Of a DNA stretch of 19,954 bases, positions 1 through 5,561 are shown in pieces. Numbering within the stretch: position 1 is the first letter of the stretch; each line of letters starts with the position of its first letter. The notes beneath the pieces are model-generated. The model had not been told where the DNA came from, did not search any database, and saw nothing but the letters and a program-made list of their open reading frames with translations. The DNA is from an uncultured Oscillospiraceae bacterium (GTDB taxonomy: Bacteria; Bacillota; Clostridia; Oscillospirales; Acutalibacteraceae): positions 1 to 19,954 of the forward strand of contig CABSLJ010000019.1 in NCBI GenBank assembly GCA_902478455.1, in the 5' to 3' direction. Position numbers and translations under genes: made by a program.

Positions 1-1
1 G

Positions 2-562
2 GACATCTACGTCCCCTGCGAGGTGTGCAAGGGACGGCGCTACAACCGTGAAACGCTGGAAATCAAATACAAGGACAAAAGCATCTACGATGTGCTGGAA
101 ATGACTGTGGACGAGGGACTTGAGTTTTTCTCCAGCATCCCGAAGATTGCGCGCAAGCTGCAGACGCTGCAGGACGTCGGCCTCGGCTATGTCAAGATCG
201 GCCAGCCGGCCACCACCCTGTCCGGCGGAGAGGCGCAGCGCGTCAAGCTCGCGGCCGAGCTTTCCAAGCGTCCCACCGGCCGGACAATCTACATCCTCGA
301 CGAACCGACCACCGGACTGCACATCGCCGACGTACACCGACTGATCGACGTGCTCCAGACCCTGGTGGACGCCGGCAACACCGTCGTGGTGATCGAGCAC
401 AACCTCGACCTCATCAAAACGGCCGATTACATTATCGATCTCGGGCCGGAAGGGGGAGACAAGGGAGGCTACATCGTGGCCACCGGTACTCCGGAAGAGG
501 TGGCCGAGATGGAGGACTCCTACACCGGCAGGTATCTGAAGAAATTTTTATCCAGGCGCTGA
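2..562 (+). CDS. uvrA: UvrA, excinuclease ABC subunit A (3' end only)
   Basis: This is the C-terminal 186 residues of UvrA, the ATPase that finds DNA lesions and loads UvrB in nucleotide excision repair. The reading frame is open from base 2, so the gene begins upstream of the window. The fragment opens with the second half of the UvrA zinc finger (PCEVC, then GRRYNRETL). It continues with the second ABC domain: signature LSGGEAQRVKLA, Walker B YILDEPTTGLH, the switch histidine in VVVIEHNLD, and the typical end DLGPEGGDKGG. It stops at TGA 560-562 and is followed by a palindromic terminator. Neighbouring uvrB or uvrC would lie outside the window. The family assignment is secure. Nothing can be said of the N-terminal half. 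Confidence 0.97.
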   Translation, partial: DIYVPCEVCKGRRYNRETLEIKYKDKSIYDVLEMTVDEGLEFFSSIPKIARKLQTLQDVGLGYVKIGQPATTLSGGEAQRVKLAAELSKRPTGRTIYILDEPTTGLHIADVHRLIDVLQTLVDAGNTVVVIEHNLDLIKTADYIIDLGPEGGDKGGYIVATGTPEEVAEMEDSYTGRYLKKFLSRR

Positions 563-623
563 TAAAGCCCGGATATAGCGGTTCCTCCGTGCTACAGCCT
601 TTGACATCGTAAACAGGAAAACG

Positions 624-660
624 CAGCGCCGTAGAAGAAGCTTCTTCTACGGCGCTGTAT
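624..660 (+). terminator. Perfect 34-base palindrome, probable uvrA terminator
   Basis: Bases 624-640 and 641-657 are perfect reverse complements (17 + 17). As RNA they form a very stable stem, with the innermost pairs opening to make a loop. The + strand tail is TATCTATTT, only moderately T-rich. On the other strand the stem is followed by CGTTTTCCTGTTT, so it could stop transcription both ways. Its place 61 bases after the uvrA stop fits a rho-independent terminator. Confidence 0.7.
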
Positions 661-688
661 CTATTTGCAGTCCGGCGAGCCTTTGGGG

Positions 689-808
689 CATCCGTTGACA
701 GGCGACGGGAGGGCGGGAGTTCTGTCCTTCGAAGGCCGAGGAATCATTCCGGATGGACGGTGAAATTTGCCCGGATCAGGAAGAGCAGTGAAAAGGAAAG
801 ACCGTCCA
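689..808 (+). promoter_or_regulatory. Structured leader before the DUF3343/desulfurase pair (candidate)
   Basis: Several inverted repeats nest here. CATCCG (689-694) matches CGGATG (750-755). GACAG (697-701) matches CTGTC (722-726). TGGACGGT (754-761) matches ACCGTCCA (801-808). The first and last pairings share bases 754-755, so they cannot both be complete, which could make a two-state leader. I do not recognise a known riboswitch class. A perfect TTGACA at 695-700 has no good -10 partner, so it is unclear whether transcription starts upstream of these repeats. Function is not established. Confidence 0.3.
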
Positions 809-820
809 CCGCTTGTCTGC

Positions 821-848
821 ATATACTGTAGTAAAAACAGTGAGGTGA
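821..848 (+). promoter_or_regulatory. Possible -10 box and ribosome site of the DUF3343 gene
   Basis: TATACT at 822-827 resembles a -10 element but no acceptable -35 lies 16-18 bases upstream, so the promoter call is weak. GAGGTGA at 842-848 is a clear Shine-Dalgarno sequence five bases before the ATG at 854. It is the reason for choosing that start over an upstream in-frame one at 767. Confidence 0.35.
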
Positions 849-853
849 TACGT

Positions 854-1084
854 ATGAGCCAGCCTTTGATTATGGTCAGCTCCATCACATATGCAATGAA
901 GGGCAGAGATTTGCTCAACAACAAAGGATTTCACGCTTATCTGGAAAGAACGCCCCGGCACGAAAACGTTGGGGGCTGCGGCTACAGCATCGCGGTGTCC
1001 GATAGGGCGGACGAGGCGGAAGAAATTCTGCGCCAGGCAGGCATCCGGGTACTTGGCCGGATTGACAGGGAGGAACATTTATGA
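854..1084 (+). CDS. DUF3343 putative Se/S carrier-like protein
   Basis: This small 76-residue protein is of the DUF3343 type (Pfam name: putative Se/S carrier protein-like). Visible signs are the size, the opening LIMVSSITYAMKGRDLL, and a single conserved-looking cysteine in GGCGYSIAV near residue 39, followed by a helix that begins RADEAEEILRQAG. A lone cysteine would suit a persulfide or selenopersulfide relay, but that role is inference from the family name and context. The stop codon overlaps the start of the downstream cysteine desulfurase (ATGA at 1081-1084), so the two are probably translated together. The start is chosen from GAGGTGA at 842-848; the longer in-frame version from 767 lacks a ribosome site and its extra residues look non-coding. 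Confidence 0.85.
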   Translation: MSQPLIMVSSITYAMKGRDLLNNKGFHAYLERTPRHENVGGCGYSIAVSDRADEAEEILRQAGIRVLGRIDREEHL

Positions 1085-2217
1085 TTTACCTCGACAACGC
1101 CGCCACGACCTACCCCAAGCCTCCTCAGGTGATAAACGCAGTCCAGACGGCGATGCGGCAATACGGAGCTAATCCGGGACGCAGCGGACACGCGCTGTCC
1201 CTCGCCGCAGCCACCGAGATCTACCGCTGCCGGGTCTCTGCAGCGGATTTTTTTCATGCGCCCGGACCCGAATGCGTCGCCTTTACCCTCAATTGCACCC
1301 ATGCGGCCAATATGGTGCTCAAAGGACTTCTGAAACCCGGAGACCATGTGGTGGTTTCCTGTCTAGAGCACAACGCCGTCATGCGTCCGCTCAAGGAGCT
1401 GGAAAAAACCGGCGTCACCTACACGGCGGCGCAGGTCTATCCGGGAGACAACGACCGCACGCTCCAATCCTTCCGGGAAAGCATCAACGCAAAGACCGTT
1501 CTGGTCGCCTGTATGCACGCCTCCAACGTCTGGGGCATTAAGCTGCCCGTCGCCCGCATCGCGGCGCTCGCTAGGGAATACGGCCTGCAGACCATGGTGG
1601 ACGTGGCTCAGACGGCAGGCGCGGTTCCCATCGATATGGAGGACTGGGGCGTCGATTACATCTGCGCCGCGGGGCACAAGGGGCTTTATGGTCCCATGGG
1701 CACAGGCATGCTCATCACCGCCAGGGGGGAAGAGCTGAAAACCATCCTCGAAGGGGGAACGGGCACCAATTCCATCTCCTTTGAGCAGCCCTCGTCCATG
1801 CCCGACCGCTTTGAAAGCGGTACCCCTAATATGCCGGGTATTGCCGGACTGCACGCCGGAATCGAATATGTCAAACGGGTGGGGATGGAACGGATGGAAC
1901 GGCATGAAATGCAGCTGATTCAGCATTTATACGACCGTCTTTCCCGCGTGAAAGGGGTAGAGCTTTACATGCCTCGCCCGGATTCCCAATACTTTGTTCC
2001 GCTGCTTTCCTTTAATCTGGAGGGAAAGGACAGCGAGCTGGTGGCCGAAGCGCTCGACAAGCGCGGCATTGCCGTGCGCGCAGGTCTCCACTGCGCGCCG
2101 GCGGCCCATCAGTTCTGTCACACGATGGAGCGGGGCGCCGTCCGGGTTTGTCCCTCGGCCTTTAGCAAAATGACGGAAATAGACGCCCTGTGTACGGCAA
2201 TTCTTAAAATTCTCTGA
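1081..2217 (+). CDS. Cysteine desulfurase / selenocysteine lyase-like class-V aminotransferase
   Basis: This is a PLP enzyme of 378 residues that would take sulfur from cysteine, or selenium from selenocysteine, as an enzyme-bound persulfide. The N-terminus IYLDNAATTYPKP is the usual fold-type I opening of NifS/CsdB relatives. The PLP lysine is K200 in AAGHKGLYGPMG. The catalytic cysteine is C338 in RAGLHCAPAAH, the short-loop arrangement of the CsdB/SufS (group II) side rather than the long IscS loop. Length and motifs fit the subfamily often annotated simply as cysteine desulfurase family protein. It overlaps the DUF3343 gene by four bases, so the natural acceptor of its sulfur or selenium may be that protein. 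No sufU, iscU or selD is nearby. The substrate (S or Se) cannot be read from the sequence. Confidence 0.93.
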   Translation: MIYLDNAATTYPKPPQVINAVQTAMRQYGANPGRSGHALSLAAATEIYRCRVSAADFFHAPGPECVAFTLNCTHAANMVLKGLLKPGDHVVVSCLEHNAVMRPLKELEKTGVTYTAAQVYPGDNDRTLQSFRESINAKTVLVACMHASNVWGIKLPVARIAALAREYGLQTMVDVAQTAGAVPIDMEDWGVDYICAAGHKGLYGPMGTGMLITARGEELKTILEGGTGTNSISFEQPSSMPDRFESGTPNMPGIAGLHAGIEYVKRVGMERMERHEMQLIQHLYDRLSRVKGVELYMPRPDSQYFVPLLSFNLEGKDSELVAEALDKRGIAVRAGLHCAPAAHQFCHTMERGAVRVCPSAFSKMTEIDALCTAILKIL

Positions 2218-2234
2218 AAAACCGGAAGAAATGA

Positions 2235-2262
2235 TTGCATAAGTCACAGGATATGTTAAAAT
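2235..2262 (+). promoter_or_regulatory. Promoter of the cdaA-cdaR operon
   Basis: TTGCAT (2235-2240) is separated by 16 bases from TAAAAT (2257-2262), a reasonable sigma-A promoter in an AT-rich patch right after the desulfurase stop. The start site would be about 2269, giving a leader of roughly 158 bases before the cdaA start. Confidence 0.6.
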
Positions 2263-2268
2263 TAGATA

Positions 2269-2426
2269 GATGTCTTTCTGTGTGTAACCGGAAGCGTTTG
2301 GGGGAAGCTTCTCAGAGCAGGGGGTGTTTTGAAACCGCCTTGCGCGGAAGCCGCGTCCAGCGGATTTTGCTGCACACAGATTCTCGATTCAGGAATGTTG
2401 ACCGCGTCGGAAGGAAGAGCAAGAGC
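2269..2426 (+). promoter_or_regulatory. Multi-hairpin 5' leader of cdaA (candidate structured RNA)
   Basis: Eight bases TCTGTGTG (2277-2284) pair with CACACAGA (2373-2380), closing a domain that begins about eight bases after the predicted transcription start. Inside are four local hairpins in a row: GAAGC/GCTTC (2291-2311); GC-rich arms around 2317-2340; GCGCGG/CCGCGT with a three-base loop (2342-2356); and CAGC/GCTG (2358-2372), which abuts the closing helix. This looks like a multi-branched junction of about 104 bases. The remaining leader carries the ribosome site GGAAGGAAG at 2409-2417. I do not recognise the class. It does not look like the known c-di-AMP (ydaO) riboswitch. It could be a cis-regulator of cdaA, or simply a folded leader. 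Confidence 0.4.
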
Positions 2427-3317
2427 ATGGGAGAGTTTTTTACCAATTTATATAATTCCATCATCAGCCTCGCCAACAGCTTCAGGGTAGCTGACCTCCT
2501 TGACGTGGTCGTGGTGGCTTTTCTGATTTTCAGTCTGGTCAAGCTGGTGCGCGAAACCAGAGCGGAACAGCTGGTCAAGGGCATTTTGATCCTTGTTCTG
2601 GCTTATTTTGTCTCGTCGCAATTACAGCTCAAAATGCTCAGCTCGCTGCTGGATAATTTTTTCCAGTTCAGCGTGCTGGCGTTGCTTGTCGTGTTCCAGC
2701 CGGAGCTCCGGCGCGCGCTGGAGCAGATCGGCCGCAGCAAGATCGGCAAATACTGGAGTTTTGCCGGCGCAAAGGATGAGGAGACGCTGCTCGCCGAGAA
2801 AATCCGCAAGGGCATCAACGGCGTGGTGGACGCCGCTTCCTCGTTGCAGCGTCAGAAAACGGGCGCGCTCATCGTGTTCGAGCGGGAAACCAAGCTGGGC
2901 GATATCATCGACACCGGCACGATTGTGGATGCAAAGCCCGCGGCCCCGCTGATCTGCAATATCTTTTTCAACAAGGCGCCCCTGCACGACGGGGCGATGA
3001 TCATCCGCGAAGGCAGCGTCTACGCGGCCGGCTGTATTCTGCCGCTGACCAAGAGCGGTGCGGTGAGCATCGATCTCGGAACGCGCCACCGCGCCGCCAT
3101 CGGTATGAGCGAGAATTCGGATGCCGTGGTGGTTGTCGTATCGGAGGAGACGGGGACCATTTCGATGGCGGTCAATGGCGTGTTGACGCGTAATTACACC
3201 CGTGAGACCCTGAGAAGTGCCCTGGAAAGCGTTCTGGTGCCGGAAAGTTTGGAAGACGGGGAGAAAAAGCCGCTGTTTTCCTCGCTGAGGAAGGGGAAAA
3301 AGCATGAAAAAGAATAG
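2427..3317 (+). CDS. cdaA: CdaA, diadenylate cyclase (c-di-AMP synthase)
   Basis: CdaA condenses two ATP to c-di-AMP, the messenger that governs potassium, osmolyte and wall homeostasis. The protein has 296 residues. It has an N-terminal membrane part with about three helices (roughly residues 22-42, 50-66 and 80-92) and then a cytoplasmic DAC domain. The DAC active-site motifs are intact: DGA in LHDGAMII (residues 188-190) and RHR in TRHRAAIGM (220-222), followed by VVVVSEETG. The start is ATG 2427, preceded by GGAAGGAAG. A longer in-frame version from 2235 would begin inside the promoter and leader and lacks family similarity. Its 3' end overlaps cdaR by 14 bases, so the two are translationally coupled. 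In most Bacillota the order is cdaA-cdaR-glmM; here a terminator follows cdaR. Confidence 0.96.
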   Translation: MGEFFTNLYNSIISLANSFRVADLLDVVVVAFLIFSLVKLVRETRAEQLVKGILILVLAYFVSSQLQLKMLSSLLDNFFQFSVLALLVVFQPELRRALEQIGRSKIGKYWSFAGAKDEETLLAEKIRKGINGVVDAASSLQRQKTGALIVFERETKLGDIIDTGTIVDAKPAAPLICNIFFNKAPLHDGAMIIREGSVYAAGCILPLTKSGAVSIDLGTRHRAAIGMSENSDAVVVVVSEETGTISMAVNGVLTRNYTRETLRSALESVLVPESLEDGEKKPLFSSLRKGKKHEKE

Positions 3318-4578
3318 ATTCAGCCTCAGTAAGATTTTTTACAACGACAGATTCGTCATGCTGTTTTCCGTGGTGGCTGCACTGGCGCTGTGGATTTTTA
3401 TCTCGGTCAACAGTCCGGAAAGCCGCCGGGAGTATTCCATCTCCAACATCCCCATAGAAATTGAATTGAGCGACAGCGCCAAGGAAGCCGGTCTGGAGGT
3501 TTTTGACGGTAAGGAGACCACCGGCACGGTGCGGATCCGGGGAAATGTGCTGGTGGCGGGCCTTGTTGGCGCGGATGACATCAAAATCTCCGCCAAAACG
3601 GCGGCGGTCGCTACGCCGGGGACCTATACGCTGGAACTGAACTATGAAAAGGTGGGGACGCTGGATTTCGATATCGTTTCCCAGTCCCCGCAGCTTGTGA
3701 GCGTCTATGTGGACCGCCTGCGGGAAAGGACATTTACCATAGATGACAGCGGCGTTGAGCGCACCATCGACTCGGAGCATTATGCCGGTTCGGTCGATCT
3801 TTCCCAGAAGGAGATCACCGTTTCCGGACCGGAGACGGTGATGGACACCGTCGACCGCGTGGTGGCGGAATGCGTATTTGAGGGTGAACTGACCGCAACG
3901 CAGACCCAAACGGCAAGTTTGGTGCTGTATGACAAGTATGGCGAGATCATCCAAAACGAGCATCTGGTGATGAGCGCAAAAGAGGTCGAAGCGACGGTTC
4001 CTGTTTATCTGCGCAGGGAGGTCGAGCTGGAACCGGATTTCGCCGGCAAACCGAGCGGATTTGACATGTCCCGCGTTTCCATCGATCCCGCGTCTTTGGA
4101 AATTGCCGCGACCGACGACGTTTTTCAGAGTTTTGACACCATTAAGCTAGAACAGCTTGATTTTTCCAGGATCAACACCCGCTACCGCAGCTTTGACAAC
4201 CTCGAAATCCTGATTCCCACCGGCTGCAAGAATCTGAGCAATGCCTACAAGGCTTCGCTTTCCATCGATATGTCGGGGATGACCTACCAGACCTTCACCG
4301 TCACCCAATTTGAGGTGCTCAATCTTTCGTCGGACAAGGAGGCGAGCGTCTCGACCCAAAGTCTCAATGTGGAGATCAACGGTCCGGCCGGCGAAATCGC
4401 CAACCTGACCGAGGAGGATATCGTCGCTGTGATCGATATGAGGGGCAGGGAATCCTTTACCGGTCACACCGAGGTGCCGGTGACCATCCGCATCAAAAAC
4501 GCGCCCGGATGCTGGGCCTATTACGCCGTGGAACCCACCGCCAACATCAGCGTCAGCCTCAAGGAAGAAACGGAATAG
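3304..4578 (+). CDS. cdaR: CdaR, YbbR-domain regulator of CdaA
   Basis: This 424-residue protein has one N-terminal transmembrane anchor (about residues 18-35, RFVMLFSVVAALALWIFI) followed by an extracytoplasmic chain of YbbR repeats. The first begins near SISNIPIEIEL, and later repeats show the same pattern of a beta-rich module with EVEATVPVYL- or EVPVTIRIK-type ends. I estimate four modules. In characterised Bacillota CdaR binds CdaA at the membrane and tunes c-di-AMP output. The gene overlaps cdaA by 14 bases and has a ribosome site (GAGGAAGGGG) just upstream of ATG 3304. It ends about 37 bases before a strong terminator. YbbR proteins diverge quickly, so the family call rests on architecture and context as much as on motifs. 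Confidence 0.93.
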   Translation: MKKNRFSLSKIFYNDRFVMLFSVVAALALWIFISVNSPESRREYSISNIPIEIELSDSAKEAGLEVFDGKETTGTVRIRGNVLVAGLVGADDIKISAKTAAVATPGTYTLELNYEKVGTLDFDIVSQSPQLVSVYVDRLRERTFTIDDSGVERTIDSEHYAGSVDLSQKEITVSGPETVMDTVDRVVAECVFEGELTATQTQTASLVLYDKYGEIIQNEHLVMSAKEVEATVPVYLRREVELEPDFAGKPSGFDMSRVSIDPASLEIAATDDVFQSFDTIKLEQLDFSRINTRYRSFDNLEILIPTGCKNLSNAYKASLSIDMSGMTYQTFTVTQFEVLNLSSDKEASVSTQSLNVEINGPAGEIANLTEEDIVAVIDMRGRESFTGHTEVPVTIRIKNAPGCWAYYAVEPTANISVSLKEETE

Positions 4579-4615
4579 AACGCAGATGCATGATATTGTT
4601 TTGATCTGATGGGAG

Positions 4616-4652
4616 AACCGGGAGCCAAACGGGATTTTGGCTCCCGGTTTTT
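4616..4652 (+). terminator. Strong rho-independent terminator after cdaR
   Basis: Arms 4616-4629 (AACCGGGAGCCAAA) and 4636-4649 are perfect complements over 14 base pairs, with a six-base loop. The 3' arm runs into TTTTT (4648-4652). This closes the cdaA-cdaR unit and leaves no room for a co-transcribed glmM. Confidence 0.93.
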
Positions 4653-4715
4653 AAAAAAGAATTCTGAAAACCCGATGAATCCGTGATGGCTGTCATGCGG
4701 CTGTAAGGAGTTATT

Positions 4716-5225
4716 GTGTCTATGAAAAAGATTGCGCTCACCTTTGGTATGGTTATATGCGGTTCTTTCGGTGTGCCGACTCTCGTTCTGTCGATCGGCT
4801 TGGAAGACCCCGTGGTCTTCTGGCGCATGTTTATTTTTGGAAGCGTCTGCTTCTGCGCCGGTGCAGCGTGTGCCGTTTACCGCTTCCTGATCGCGGGCCG
4901 GGAACGAAAGGTCAATCGCCTGGCAGCGCTGATCGGCACGCAAAAAAGGATTCCGCTGGACTGGATGGCGCAGCGGCTGAATTGCAGCCGGGAAAAGCTG
5001 ATCCAAGATTTACGGAAGACGATCAGCTGGGGCTATTTCAGGGATGCGCATATCGATGAAAAGAACGGTTATCTGCTGTTTCCGAATTTGAAGGTCGGCG
5101 CGCTGGAAACGAGGGTATGCCCTAATTGCGGCGCCGGTGTGGAAGTGATGATCGGCTATTATGCCAATTGTCCTTACTGCGGAACCGTTTTGGAGACGAC
5201 GGAGGGGGACGTCCCCGGAAGATAG
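4716..5225 (+). CDS. Two-helix membrane protein with winged-helix-like segment and C-terminal zinc ribbon
   Basis: I do not recognise a named gene. Of its 169 residues, two hydrophobic helices lie at about 6-28 and 35-59. A charged helical segment (about 63-120) reads as a helix-turn-helix or winged helix (IPLDWMAQRLNCSREKLIQDL, then WGYFRDAHIDEKNGYLLF). A zinc ribbon follows with paired cysteines at 135/138 (CPNC) and 152/155 (CPYC). The layout resembles small membrane-anchored proteins of Clostridia whose middle segment is sometimes annotated as PCI- or winged-helix-like. GTG 4716 lies five bases after AAGGAG (4705-4710); ATG 4722 is eleven away, so GTG is preferred and ATG possible. It stands alone between two terminator-like structures. 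A function in membrane-linked regulation or protein contacts is only inference. Confidence 0.75.
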   Translation: MSMKKIALTFGMVICGSFGVPTLVLSIGLEDPVVFWRMFIFGSVCFCAGAACAVYRFLIAGRERKVNRLAALIGTQKRIPLDWMAQRLNCSREKLIQDLRKTISWGYFRDAHIDEKNGYLLFPNLKVGALETRVCPNCGAGVEVMIGYYANCPYCGTVLETTEGDVPGR

Positions 5226-5441
5226 GACTTGTAATCCTTTGCCGACCTCATGGAGCGCGCAAAAATCTGACTGGAACAGGGCAGGAACAACCGCGGACTC
5301 CCGTGACTGACCACCACTTTTGGGAAAGTTGCGGAGAATTTAACGCGGCATTCCTGTCCTTTTCTGTTAACTGATTCGGCGGTGCGGATTTTCCGAAGAC
5401 AGGGTGACAGAGGGGGCGAAATTGCTTTCCGACTGTATGGC
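5226..5441 (+). other. Gene-free stretch with a terminator-like fold
   Basis: No gene is supported in the 335 bases between 5226 and 5561. The first part holds a long stem: 5278-5287 pairs with 5351-5360 (ten base pairs including one G-U) around a 63-base interior, and TTTT follows at 5360-5363. This is a plausible though atypical terminator for the preceding gene. Bases 5378-5393 are an exact 16-base copy of 8985-9000. The last part holds the promoter described separately. Confidence 0.45.
5378..5393 (+). repeat. 16-base exact repeat, copy 1
   Basis: GGCGGTGCGGATTTTC occurs here and at 8985-9000, both intergenic and both upstream of a strong extended -10 promoter (48 and 8 bases before the -35). 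The flanks do not match. Chance identity of this length within 20 kb is unlikely but not excluded. Confidence 0.5.
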
Positions 5442-5470
5442 TTGCCAAGTGTTATGAGGTATGCTATAGT
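5442..5470 (+). promoter_or_regulatory. Extended -10 promoter of the FAD enzyme/GT-C operon
   Basis: TTGCCA (5442-5447), a 17-base spacer and TATAGT (5465-5470) preceded by TG at 5462-5463 make a strong sigma-A promoter. A six-base dyad, GCTATA (5463-5468) and TATAGC (5486-5491), brackets the predicted start site and could be an operator, though it is short. The leader is about 85 bases. Confidence 0.8.
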
Positions 5471-5561
5471 ATAAAAAGTACATCTTATAGCTTGAGAAAA
5501 ATAGAATAATTTGTGGGTTTGCTCTGGTGAAGAACTTTGGAAACAATGCAGGAGGGATACA

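Noticed and set aside
695..700. Perfect TTGACA box as a promoter
   Set aside because: No -10-like sequence is found 16-18 bases downstream; the same is true of the TTGACA at 601-606.
661..850. tRNA-Sec or other tRNA in front of the Se/S pair
   Set aside because: There is no GTTCGA-type T-loop with matching stems and no acceptor pairing; the TTCGAA is only part of a short palindrome.
2317..2345. Resemblance to a T-box antiterminator (GGGGGTG...AAACCGCC)
   Set aside because: The conserved T-box core is not matched, no specifier stem-loop region is available in the short leader, and no aminoacyl-tRNA or amino acid gene follows.
2405..2420. Similarity to the SRP RNA motif (GGAAGGAAG)
   Set aside because: The flanking conserved SRP sequences are missing; it is simply the purine-rich ribosome site of cdaA.
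2269..2426. Known c-di-AMP (ydaO) riboswitch upstream of cdaA
   Set aside because: I could not find its conserved sequence blocks, and that class controls transport and wall genes rather than the synthase.
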